Assembly (NCBI RefSeq): GCF_040801785.1
Contig: NZ_CP161805.1
Coordinates: 1,488,001 to 1,552,000 of the forward strand
From: Sulfitobacter sp. LCG007
GTDB lineage: Bacteria; Pseudomonadota; Alphaproteobacteria; Rhodobacterales; Rhodobacteraceae
Length of the DNA: 64,000 nt
Direction: 5' to 3'
The position numbers and the translations under genes are program-made. Positions 26,999-34,855 of this stretch are shown here, piece by piece. The notes beneath the pieces are model-generated. The model was not told the DNA's origin. It searched no databases and saw only the letters and a program-made list of their open reading frames with translations. Numbering within the stretch: position 1 is the stretch's first letter; every line of letters begins with the position of its first letter.

Positions 26999-27805
26999 TC
27001 AGGCGTTGATGCGCTGGCGCGGCGGCGGTTCGCGCAACTCCGAGGGGGAACGCCGGGTGTGATGCTGCATGAAGCGGGTGAAATACGCGGCGCTTCCGAA
27101 CCCGAGATGACGCGCGATGTCCTGGGCCGGAACCCTGGTGCTGGCCAGCAGCATCCGCGCCTCGTAGAGCACACGCTCGGTCAGCAGATCCGCCGCCGTC
27201 TTGCCCGTCGCGGCCTTGCAGGCCCGTGTCAGATGGGTGGGCGTGACCCCGAGCGCCTCGGCGTGGTCCGCCATCGTGAGCGTCTCGGAATAATGGCGGG
27301 CGATGCGCTCGCAGAAGCGCGCGGAAAGCCGCTGCCCGGCCGACTTGCGAGGCGGCAGGTGTTCCTCGAGGCCAAGCTGGCGGCGCAGCCAGATGCAGAT
27401 GAGGGCGCCATGCGCCTCCATCGCCTCGGATTTGAGCGGCCGGCCCGAACTCTGCTCGCGCTGCGCGGCCTCGAAGAGCCCGGTAAGCTCGGCCTGCAGG
27501 CGGATGTCGCGGATTCGCAGCTGTCGCGGCAGTTTCGGCAGACGCATCTCGCTGCCGTCCGGGATCACCAGAACGGTGCCGCTGCTCTGGCGACCCAGAT
27601 CAACCGCGAAGAGATGCCGGGAGGGCACGAAAATCGCGTTATGGGTTCCCGCGCCGCTGCGCTGGCCGTCCATCAGCAGCCGTCCCTGGCCGCGCTGGAT
27701 CCAGATCAGCAGGTGCTCTGCCCGGTCGTGGGCGAGGCTGAGCTGCCACTCCTGACCGGATGTGAGCTGCGAGAGGCTTTGAACAGTCAAAATCGGTGTG
27801 GTCAC
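26999..27805 (-). CDS. AraC-family transcriptional regulator
   Basis: A 268-residue regulator with an N-terminal cupin-like sensing domain (HLLIWIQRGQGRLLMDGQRSGAG, FVPSRHLFAVDLG) and a C-terminal two-helix-turn-helix AraC domain (about 170-262: TMADHAEALGVTPTHLTRACKAATGKTAADLL, then DIARHLGFGSAAYFTRFMQHHTRRSPSEL). I place the start at the GTG at 27805 (MTTPILTVQSL); the open frame extends to a TTG at 27877 with unconvincing sequence. Direct repeats beside the gene suggest it controls the importer operon downstream. Confidence 0.85.
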   Translation of the reverse strand: MTTPILTVQSLSQLTSGQEWQLSLAHDRAEHLLIWIQRGQGRLLMDGQRSGAGTHNAIFVPSRHLFAVDLGRQSSGTVLVIPDGSEMRLPKLPRQLRIRDIRLQAELTGLFEAAQREQSSGRPLKSEAMEAHGALICIWLRRQLGLEEHLPPRKSAGQRLSARFCERIARHYSETLTMADHAEALGVTPTHLTRACKAATGKTAADLLTERVLYEARMLLASTRVPAQDIARHLGFGSAAYFTRFMQHHTRRSPSELREPPPRQRINA

Positions 27806-27900
27806 GGGCGTTTTCCCGAATTGTCCGCTTTTGATGGGCGCAAGTCCATTATCGCACGAAATGCGCGTCGCTACCAATCGCTTTTCTTAAAGCAGCGCCT

Positions 27901-28782
27901 TCATGCCGGGCTCTCGTGCCAGCGCCAGTCGCGCATCCTCGAACGGAACCATGTGCGCTGGCGCTTGGCGAACTGGCGGGTCGCTGTCACGGCGGCAGAG
28001 CGTGCCTCATCGAGCGTGAGGCGGCCGTCGAGATGGGCGATCAGCTCCGGCGCCCCGATGGCGCGGTGGGCGGGGAGCGCGGGATCGTATTGCGGTTGCA
28101 GCGCGCGCGCCTCCTCGAGCGCGCCGCCCTCGATCATCCGGTCGAACCGCGCGGCGATGCGCGTGCCCAGCGTCTCCTTGTCCGGCGCAAGCACCACGGC
28201 CTCGGCGGCGTCGAGGGGAAGGGCGGGCGCGGGCGTGCGGGCCTGCCACGCGGAAAGACCCAGGCCGGTCGCCTGCAGCACCTCCCAGGCGCGCTGGACC
28301 CTGGCGCGGTTTGCGCGGTCGATCCGGCCGATGGTGGGCGCATCAAGGCCTGCGAGCAATTCATCGAGGTCCATCGCGTTGCCTGCGGTCCGTATCTCCG
28401 CCGGAACCGGCGGGATCTCGGCCAGCCCCTCGGTAAGTGCCGTGAAATAAAGCCCGGTGCCCCCGGTGATGATCGGACGCGCATCCGCTGCAAGCAGAGG
28501 GATCACCTCCCGCAGCCAGTGCCCGGCGGAATAGGGCGCGCGCGCGTCGACATGACCGAAAAGCGCATGCGGCGCGATGGCTTCGTCCGCGACCGAGGGA
28601 CGCGCCGTCAGCACGCGCCAGCAGTCGTAGACCTGGCTGGCGTCGGCGTTGACGATCACGCCGCCGCGCGCCTCGGCCAGCGCGAGCGCAAGGTCGGACT
28701 TGCCCGAGGCGGTGGGTCCGGCGATCAGGACCGGACGGTCATCGGGCAGGTCGCGGAATATCCTCTCGGCCAGCATTTTCAT
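27901..28782 (-). CDS. miaA: tRNA dimethylallyltransferase
   Basis: Adds dimethylallyl to A37 of tRNAs that read UNN codons. The 293-residue protein has the P-loop [13 protein letters not shown] near residue 20, [19 protein letters not shown], the LFGHVD and [10 protein letters not shown] segments and GGTGLYF near 107, then [12 protein letters not shown] at the C terminus. I use the ATG at 28782; an in-frame TTG four codons upstream is the longest frame. Length is typical (about 300). It lies upstream of the AraC gene on the same strand and divergent from pyrH. Confidence 0.93.
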   Translation of the reverse strand: MKMLAERIFRDLPDDRPVLIAGPTASGKSDLALALAEARGGVIVNADASQVYDCWRVLTARPSVADEAIAPHALFGHVDARAPYSAGHWLREVIPLLAADARPIITGGTGLYFTALTEGLAEIPPVPAEIRTAGNAMDLDELLAGLDAPTIGRIDRANRARVQRAWEVLQATGLGLSAWQARTPAPALPLDAAEAVVLAPDKETLGTRIAARFDRMIEGGALEEARALQPQYDPALPAHRAIGAPELIAHLDGRLTLDEARSAAVTATRQFAKRQRTWFRSRMRDWRWHESPA

Positions 28783-28885
28783 GGCGTCGGCCAATTTTCA
28801 CCTGTTCCGGGTCTTGCGTGCATTGCAGTGAAGGCGCTTTTCCGACATTTTGCGCGCGAACGGAACCCCAGCCCCGGAGAAGCCA

Positions 28886-29644
28886 ATGCCCGATCTAGCC
28901 GCCGTGGAGCCACAGCCGCGGCAGTTGTCGCCCCACGCAAAGTTCGGCCGCGTGATGCTCAAGATTTCGGGCGAGGCGCTGATGGGAGATCAGGGATTCG
29001 GCCTGCATCCGCCCACCGTCGAGCGCATCGCCCGCGAGGTGCAGTCGGTCCACGAGCTTGGCGTCGAGATCTGCATGGTCATCGGCGGCGGCAACATCTT
29101 CCGCGGCCTTCAGGGCTCGGCGCAGGGGATGGAACGCACGACGGCCGACTACATGGGAATGCTGGCCACGGTGATGAACGCGCTCGCGATGCAATCCTCG
29201 CTCGAGGGTCTGGGCATCCACACGCGGGTGATCTCGGCAATCACCATGAACGAGGTGGCCGAGCCCTACATCCGCCGGCGCGCCGTGCGCCATCTCGAGA
29301 AGAAGCGGATCTGCATCTTCGCCGCCGGCACCGGCAATCCCTACTTCACCACCGACACGGCGGCGACCCTGCGCGCCAATGAGATGAACTGCGAGGCGAT
29401 CTTCAAGGGCACCAAGGTCGACGGTGTCTATGACAAGGACCCGAAGAAGCACGCCGATGCCGTGCGCTACGACACCGTCAGCTTCGATGACGTGTTGGCC
29501 AAGCGGCTGGGGGTGATGGACGCCTCGGCGATCGCGCTGGCGCGCGACAACAACATCCCGATCATCGTCTTCTCGCTCGACGAGCCCGGCGGCTTCAAGG
29601 GCATCCTCGCGGGCGAAGGGACCTACACGCGGGTGCAGGGCTGA
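28886..29644 (+). CDS. pyrH: UMP kinase
   Basis: Phosphorylates UMP to UDP in pyrimidine nucleotide synthesis. The 252-residue protein shows [14 protein letters not shown] near residues 25-38, GGGNIFRG near 60, the central [13 protein letters not shown] nucleotide site and the [15 protein letters not shown] loop. The ATG at 28886 has GGAGA upstream; an in-frame ATG at 28850 is further from it. It is the first gene of the long plus-strand envelope cluster, in the usual pyrH-frr order. Confidence 0.95.
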   Translation: MPDLAAVEPQPRQLSPHAKFGRVMLKISGEALMGDQGFGLHPPTVERIAREVQSVHELGVEICMVIGGGNIFRGLQGSAQGMERTTADYMGMLATVMNALAMQSSLEGLGIHTRVISAITMNEVAEPYIRRRAVRHLEKKRICIFAAGTGNPYFTTDTAATLRANEMNCEAIFKGTKVDGVYDKDPKKHADAVRYDTVSFDDVLAKRLGVMDASAIALARDNNIPIIVFSLDEPGGFKGILAGEGTYTRVQG

Positions 29645-29747
29645 GCCTTCAGGTAGCGTCGGGACAAGACCGGCGCAGCGCCCGTCAGGTGACCCTGAAC
29701 GGACGCGGAATGCTGCGCATGCAAAGCGAAAATCCCCAAAGCCGTCC

Positions 29748-29777
29748 TGTACACTGCTTCGCCTGACACGCTATAAG
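29748..29777 (+). promoter_or_regulatory. Candidate promoter for frr
   Basis: TGTACA at 29748-29753 and TATAAG at 29772-29777 are separated by 18 bases and lie 31 bases before the frr start, in the 163-base gap after pyrH. The -35 box is weak, so the call is tentative. Confidence 0.3.
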
Positions 29778-29807
29778 CCCAGCAAAACGGAACTGGGACG
29801 ATTAGCC

Positions 29808-30371
29808 ATGTCAGAAGATTTCGAGCTGGACACCGACGATATCGAGCGGCGTATGGATGGCGCCATTTCGTCGCTTCGGACCGAATTCGCCTCGCTCCGG
29901 ACCGGCCGGGCCTCGGCCTCCATGCTGGAGCCGGTGATGGTGGACGCCTACGGCCAGAAAACCCCGATCAACCAGGTTGGCACCGTGAACGTGCCCGAGC
30001 CGCGGATGGTCACGATCAACGTCTGGGACAAGGCGCTGGTGGGCAAGGTCGAGAAGGCGATCCGCGAAAGCGGTCTGGGGATCAATCCGCAGCTCAACGG
30101 CACGATCATCATGCTGCCGATCCCCGAGCTGAACGAGGAACGCCGCCGCGATCTGACGAAGGTCGCCGGCAACTATGCCGAACATGCGCGTGTTTCGATC
30201 CGCAACGTCCGGCGCGACGGGATGGACCGGATCAAGAAGGCCAAGGCCGACGGGATGTCGGAGGACGACCAGAAATTCTGGGAAGCCGAGGTGCAGCAGA
30301 TGACGGACCGCTTCATCAAGGCCGTCGACGAGGCCCTCGAACACAAGCAAGCCGAAATCATGCAGGTATGA
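29808..30371 (+). CDS. frr: Ribosome recycling factor
   Basis: Splits the post-termination ribosome with EF-G. The 187-residue protein is full length (about 185). It has the family core [42 protein letters not shown] and [14 protein letters not shown]-like stretches, then [15 protein letters not shown] near residue 130. Its last bases overlap the first in-frame ATG of uppS. It follows pyrH in the conserved order. Confidence 0.95.
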   Translation: MSEDFELDTDDIERRMDGAISSLRTEFASLRTGRASASMLEPVMVDAYGQKTPINQVGTVNVPEPRMVTINVWDKALVGKVEKAIRESGLGINPQLNGTIIMLPIPELNEERRRDLTKVAGNYAEHARVSIRNVRRDGMDRIKKAKADGMSEDDQKFWEAEVQQMTDRFIKAVDEALEHKQAEIMQV

Positions 30372-30382
30372 GGAGCGCCCGT

Positions 30383-31114
30383 GTGTCAGAAGCGCCGTCG
30401 GGGCCGGTTCCGGGCGGTCCGCGTCATGTGGCCATCATCATGGATGGCAACGGGCGATGGGCGACCCAGCGCGGCCGGCCGAGGCTTTTCGGACATCATG
30501 CCGGCGCGCGCCGGGTCCGCGAGATCGTCGAGGCCTGCCCGGACGTGGGCGTCGAGTATCTGACGATCTTCGCCTTCTCGACCGAGAACTGGAAACGCAC
30601 CCAGGTCGAGGTCGCCGGGCTCATGAGCCTGTTCCGGCGCTACATCTCCAAGGAGACCCGCGCTCTCAGCGAGTTCGGGGTCCGCGTGCGCTTCATCGGC
30701 GACCGTGTCCGGCTTGACGACAAGCTCATCCGCCTGATGCACGAACTCGAGGCGGCGACATCGGCCAATACCCGCGTGAACCTGACCATCGCGCTCAACT
30801 ACGGCGGGCGTGACGAGGTGGCGCGCGCCACGCGCCGGCTGGCCGAGGATGTTGCGGCCGGACGGCTGATGCCGGAGAATGTCGACGAGGAAACGCTGCC
30901 GAAGTACCTCGACACCTATGTTCTGCCCGACCCGGATCTGGTGATCCGCACCAGCGGCGAGGCGCGGATCTCGAATTTCCTGCTCTGGCAGTCGGCATAT
31001 TCGGAATATGAATTCATCGACACGCTGTGGCCGGATTTTTCCCGCGAGGAATTCGCCCGGCTCTGCGCCTCCTATGGCGGGCGCGAGCGGCGCTACGGCG
31101 GCGTCCTGAAGTGA
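30383..31114 (+). CDS. uppS: Undecaprenyl diphosphate synthase
   Basis: Extends farnesyl diphosphate with eight isopentenyl units (cis) to make the undecaprenyl carrier for peptidoglycan and O-antigen. The 243-residue protein has HVAIIMDGNGRWA with the catalytic aspartate near residue 21, HHAGARRVREIVEAC, LTIFAFSTENWKR and the C-terminal LVIRTSGEARISNFLLWQ. I choose the GTG at 30383 because AGGAG at 30371-30375 is 7 bases upstream; an ATG at 30368 overlapping frr (ATGA) is the alternative. Confidence 0.93.
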   Translation: MSEAPSGPVPGGPRHVAIIMDGNGRWATQRGRPRLFGHHAGARRVREIVEACPDVGVEYLTIFAFSTENWKRTQVEVAGLMSLFRRYISKETRALSEFGVRVRFIGDRVRLDDKLIRLMHELEAATSANTRVNLTIALNYGGRDEVARATRRLAEDVAAGRLMPENVDEETLPKYLDTYVLPDPDLVIRTSGEARISNFLLWQSAYSEYEFIDTLWPDFSREEFARLCASYGGRERRYGGVLK

Positions 31115-31124
31115 GACCGCGACC

Positions 31125-31919
31125 GTGAGCGCCGGCAGCGGAAAGTGGTCGGATCTTTGGGCGCGCATGGGCTCGAGCGCTCTGATGGTGCTGATCGGAG
31201 TGATCGCACTCGGGATCGGCGGATTCACCTTTCACGCGCTCGTCGCGGTGATCTGCGGCGTCATGGTCTGGGAACTGGTGGGCATGCTCAACCCGACGAG
31301 CGGCTGGGCGCCCTCGGCCCTCGGAGGTCTCGCCGGCGGCGTCACGCTTGCGGCGATCTACCTGCCCGTGGGCTTCGCGCTTCCGATACTGCTTGCCGTC
31401 GGACTGCTGGGCTTCAGCCAGCTCGAACGGTCCCGCACGCTTTTCATGGTCTTCACGGCCATGATCCTGCTGTCGGGCTACGGCATGATGCAGATCCGCG
31501 ACGACCTGGGCTTTGCCTGGCTGCTGTGGGTCGTCGTCGTCGTCGTGGTCACGGATGTGGTCGGCTATTTTGCCGGACGCGCCATCGGCGGGCCCAAGTT
31601 CTGGCCCCGTGTCAGCCCCAAGAAGACCTGGTCCGGCACCGGCGCGGGCTGGATCGGGGCGGCGATCGTCGGCTGGATCTTCGCGGCCAATACCGGCGCG
31701 GGGTCCCAGCTGATCGGCGTTTCCGTTGCGCTTTCCATGGCAAGCCAGATGGGTGACATCGCCGAAAGCGCGCTCAAGCGCAGCCGCGGCATCAAGGACA
31801 GCTCCTCGCTCATTCCGGGCCATGGGGGACTTCTGGACCGTTTCGACGGAATGCTTGGCGCCTCCGTGTTCCTGCTTCTGGTCGGAGGGTTCATCGGTTT
31901 CCCCTTCGGCTCGGGCTGA
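31125..31919 (+). CDS. cdsA: Phosphatidate cytidylyltransferase (CDP-diacylglycerol synthase)
   Basis: Makes CDP-diacylglycerol from phosphatidate and CTP, the branch point to bacterial phospholipids. The 264-residue membrane protein has about seven hydrophobic helices. The family signature near the C terminus reads ALKRSRGIKDSSSLIPGHGG followed by LLDRFDG, with the metal-binding aspartates. It starts with GTG 10 bases after uppS. The short length is normal for the bacterial enzyme. Confidence 0.94.
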   Translation: MSAGSGKWSDLWARMGSSALMVLIGVIALGIGGFTFHALVAVICGVMVWELVGMLNPTSGWAPSALGGLAGGVTLAAIYLPVGFALPILLAVGLLGFSQLERSRTLFMVFTAMILLSGYGMMQIRDDLGFAWLLWVVVVVVVTDVVGYFAGRAIGGPKFWPRVSPKKTWSGTGAGWIGAAIVGWIFAANTGAGSQLIGVSVALSMASQMGDIAESALKRSRGIKDSSSLIPGHGGLLDRFDGMLGASVFLLLVGGFIGFPFGSG

Positions 31920-31925
31920 GGCGCG

Positions 31926-33098
31926 ATGCGGCGCGTCAGCATCTTCGGGGCCACCGGTTCCATCGGGCAGAATACCATAGACCTGATCGCCCGCGCGCCG
32001 CATGATTACGAAGTCGTGGCCCTGACCGGCGCCGGCAACGTCGCGCAACTGGCGAAGGACGCCCGCAGGCTCGGGGCGCGGATCGCCGTGACCGCCCATG
32101 ACGACCGGCTGGACGATCTGCGCGCGGCGCTGGCGGGCAGCGGTGTCGAGGCGGCAGCGGGCACGGCGGCCATCGTCGAGGCGGCGGCGCGCCCGGCGGA
32201 CTGGGTGATGTCGGCCATCGTGGGCTCGGCCGGGCTCGCCCCGGGGATCGAAGCGCTGCGGCAGGGGGCGACGCTGGCGCTGGCGAACAAGGAATCGCTG
32301 GTTTGCGCCGGGCCGCTCATGTTGGGAACCGCCCGGGCCCACGATGCCACGATGCTGCCCGTGGACAGCGAGCATTCGGCGATCTTCCAGGCGCTGGTTG
32401 GAGAGCGGATCGAAGCGGTCGAGCGCATCGTCATCACCGCATCGGGGGGCGCGTTCCGCGACTGGCCGCTCGAGGATCTGCCCAAGGCGACCCTGGCCGA
32501 GGCGTCGTGCCATCCGAACTGGGACATGGGCGTACGGATCACCATCGATTCCGCCTCGATGTTCAACAAGGCGATGGAGATCATCGAGACGCGGGAATTC
32601 TTCGGGATCGATCCGGAGCGGATCGAGGTTCTGGTGCACCCGCAATCCCTGATTCACGCCCTGGTGGGCTTCCGCGACGGGGCGCTGATGGCCCATGTCG
32701 GCCCGCCGGACATGCGCCACGCCATCGGCTACGCGCTGCACTGGCCCGAACGGCGCGCGCTTCCGGTCGAGCGGCTGGACCTCGCGAGCATCGGCTCGCT
32801 GAGCTTTCGCGCCCCGGACGACCGCCGCTGGCCGGCGCTGAGGCTTGCGCGCGAGGTGATGGCGATCGGCGGTCTTGCCGGCGCGGCCTTCACTGCCGGC
32901 AAGGACGCGGCGCTGGACGCCTTCATCGCGGGGCGGGTGGGTTTCGTCGACATGGCAGGCGTCGTGGAGGAGGTTCTCGAGAGGCTCTGCGCGCGCCCGG
33001 GTCACATTGATGCCACCATGTCCCTTGATAACGTCGCACGCATCGACCATCTGGCACGCAAAGAAGCCGAATTGGTCATACAGCAGAAAACAGGATAG
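31926..33098 (+). CDS. dxr: 1-deoxy-D-xylulose 5-phosphate reductoisomerase
   Basis: Second enzyme of the MEP isoprenoid pathway, NADPH-dependent; its products feed the carrier lipid made by uppS. The 390-residue protein has the dinucleotide motif GATGSIGQNT at 8-17, ALANKESLVCAG near 120, the metal-binding PVDSEHSAIFQ, ASGGAFRDW, HPNWDMGVRITIDSASMFNK and the EVLVHPQSLIH loop. Six bases separate it from cdsA. Confidence 0.95.
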   Translation: MRRVSIFGATGSIGQNTIDLIARAPHDYEVVALTGAGNVAQLAKDARRLGARIAVTAHDDRLDDLRAALAGSGVEAAAGTAAIVEAAARPADWVMSAIVGSAGLAPGIEALRQGATLALANKESLVCAGPLMLGTARAHDATMLPVDSEHSAIFQALVGERIEAVERIVITASGGAFRDWPLEDLPKATLAEASCHPNWDMGVRITIDSASMFNKAMEIIETREFFGIDPERIEVLVHPQSLIHALVGFRDGALMAHVGPPDMRHAIGYALHWPERRALPVERLDLASIGSLSFRAPDDRRWPALRLAREVMAIGGLAGAAFTAGKDAALDAFIAGRVGFVDMAGVVEEVLERLCARPGHIDATMSLDNVARIDHLARKEAELVIQQKTG

Positions 33099-33101
33099 CT
33101 T

Positions 33102-34451
33102 TTGGATATCACGGCACTGATCCCGCAGTTTGGCAGCCTCATCTGGACCGTCGCTGCCTTCGTACTCGCCCTGTCGGTGATCGTCGCCATCCATGAATAC
33201 GGCCATTACATCGTCGGGCGCTGGTCCGGAATCCGGGCCGATGTGTTTTCCATCGGCTTCGGTCCCGTTCTCTGGTCGCGTGTCGACCGGCGCGGTACGC
33301 GCTGGCAGGTCGCGGCGCTGCCATTCGGCGGCTATGTCAAGTTCGCAGGCGATTCCAACGCCGCATCGGGCAAGGACGAGGCTGCGATGAAGGCGCTCGA
33401 GGGCGATGCCGAGGGGCTCAGGACGACGATGCACGGCGCGCCGCTCTGGGCGCGGGCCGCTACCGTCGCCGCGGGGCCGCTGTTCAACTTCGCGCTCTCG
33501 ATCGTGATCTTCGCCGCTGTCCTGCTTGCCTCCGGCGTTCAGCGCGACCCGCTGACCATCGCAAGCCTGATCCCCATGCCGGAAACGGTGGGGGACCTGC
33601 GGGCGGGGGACGAGCTTCTGGGGATCAGCGGCCGGCCCATGCCGGATCCCGAGGACCCGGCGGCGGGCGACTTCTACGATACCCTGCCCGAGCTGGCGGT
33701 GCTGGACTACACGGTGCGCCGCGACGGCGTCGAGATGGAGGTCCAGGGGCCCTATCTCATGCCGCCGATGGTCAAGGGACTTGTTCCGCAAAGCGCCGCC
33801 ATGGACGCGGGCCTTCAGGTCGGTGATCTGATCACCGCCATCGACGGCCAGCCGATCTTTGCCTTCGACCAGCTCAAGGCGGCCGTCGAAGGCGGCGAGG
33901 GCGCTCCGCTCGATCTCACGGTCTGGCGCGACGGGCGGGAAGTGCATGTCACCCTGGCCCCCAAGCGCATGGACGAACCGCAGGCCGAGGGTGGCTTCGT
34001 CAACAACTGGCGGATCGGAATTGCCGGCGGGCTGGTGTTCGAGGCCGCCACCGAGACGCCGGGACTTGGGCACGCGCTCTGGGGCGGGGTAAGCCAGGTC
34101 GGGCGGATCATGGAAGGGTCGATCTCGGGCCTGTCGCACATGATCAGCGGGGCAATCAGCACCTGCAACCTGTCGGGGCCGATCGGTATCGCACAGACAT
34201 CCGGCGCGATGGCGAGCCAGGGTCCCGCGTCGTTCATCTGGTTCATCGCCGTCCTGAGCACCGCGGTCGGTCTCCTGAACCTCTTTCCGATTCCGGCGCT
34301 CGACGGCGGTCATCTGGTCTTTTACGCCTACGAGGCGGTCTCGGGTCGCCCGCCAAGCGACGGCGCCCTGAGGGTTCTCATGACGGCTGGCCTGGCCCTG
34401 GTGCTGACGCTGATGGTCTTCGCGCTCGGAAACGACATCTTCTGTCCCTGA
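33102..34451 (+). CDS. rseP: RIP metalloprotease RseP
   Basis: Inner-membrane site-2 protease that cuts membrane-bound anti-sigma factors and signal peptide remnants. The 449-residue protein has the zinc motif HEYGH (His31, Glu32, His35) in the first helix, FGGYVKFAGD, two central PDZ-type regions (about 120-290, the second with AAMDAGLQVGDLITAIDGQPI), and the C-terminal NLFPIPALDGGHLVF with the third zinc ligand. The start is a TTG at 33102 with AGGA upstream, three bases after dxr. Confidence 0.94.
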   Translation: MDITALIPQFGSLIWTVAAFVLALSVIVAIHEYGHYIVGRWSGIRADVFSIGFGPVLWSRVDRRGTRWQVAALPFGGYVKFAGDSNAASGKDEAAMKALEGDAEGLRTTMHGAPLWARAATVAAGPLFNFALSIVIFAAVLLASGVQRDPLTIASLIPMPETVGDLRAGDELLGISGRPMPDPEDPAAGDFYDTLPELAVLDYTVRRDGVEMEVQGPYLMPPMVKGLVPQSAAMDAGLQVGDLITAIDGQPIFAFDQLKAAVEGGEGAPLDLTVWRDGREVHVTLAPKRMDEPQAEGGFVNNWRIGIAGGLVFEAATETPGLGHALWGGVSQVGRIMEGSISGLSHMISGAISTCNLSGPIGIAQTSGAMASQGPASFIWFIAVLSTAVGLLNLFPIPALDGGHLVFYAYEAVSGRPPSDGALRVLMTAGLALVLTLMVFALGNDIFCP

Positions 34452-34562
34452 CCCGCGCCGGCGAGGTGCCGCCGGGCGGGGGGGATGCCGCCTTCCTGCC
34501 ATCATTGGACAAACTGCGGCCACAATCAGGCGGTATCTGCCGTCTGATGCAAGGAGTCGCAC

Positions 34563-34694
34563 ATGAAAACTCTTACTGAAGGATATCGCGGCCTGAGTCT
34601 GCTGGTTGACCTGAACTGGGACTTGGCACTCTATTTCGGCACGCTGTCGCTTGCGCTGCTCGCCGCGACATATCTGGGCACCCAGGCACTCTGA
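34563..34694 (+). CDS. 43-residue small membrane protein between rseP and bamA
   Basis: ATG at 34563 has a strong AAGGAG 7 bases upstream. The peptide opens MKTLTEGYRGLSLLVDLNWD and continues with one hydrophobic helix ending ATYLGTQAL. A similar short protein with a GYR-LSLL-LNWD start is, from memory, common in rhodobacterial genomes, and function is unknown. It sits 111 bases after rseP and upstream of the bamA promoter, so it may be its own unit. The strong ribosome site and stop context support it as real. Confidence 0.65.
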   Translation: MKTLTEGYRGLSLLVDLNWDLALYFGTLSLALLAATYLGTQAL

Positions 34695-34792
34695 ATTCCG
34701 CCCTGGCGCCATCTTCCGGCGCGCGCCTTCGCGCGGGACGGAAGCGTAAGCCGCGCCCATCTTGTTGCCCGCGCTTTTGGATCCACATGGTT

Positions 34793-34821
34793 TTGACAAG
34801 ACCCGGCATTCTGGTTAGTCA
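34793..34821 (+). promoter_or_regulatory. Candidate sigma-70-type promoter for bamA
   Basis: TTGACA at 34793-34798 and TAGTCA at 34816-34821 are separated by exactly 17 bases. The -10 box ends 34 bases before the bamA start. The consensus -35 and ideal spacing make this a good candidate, with a less ideal -10. Confidence 0.5.
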
Positions 34822-34855
34822 GGATCAGAGCAAATAAAAGTGGGTCGGGCAGACT

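Noticed and set aside
29640-29807. Small gene or riboswitch between pyrH and frr
   Set aside because: No frame with a ribosome site and no recognisable aptamer; only a tentative promoter is visible.
31014-34799. A 1261-codon open frame on the minus strand
   Set aside because: It is the antisense shadow of cdsA, dxr and rseP in GC-rich DNA; its translation is Arg/His/Gln/Asp-rich with no domain, while the plus-strand genes carry all family motifs.
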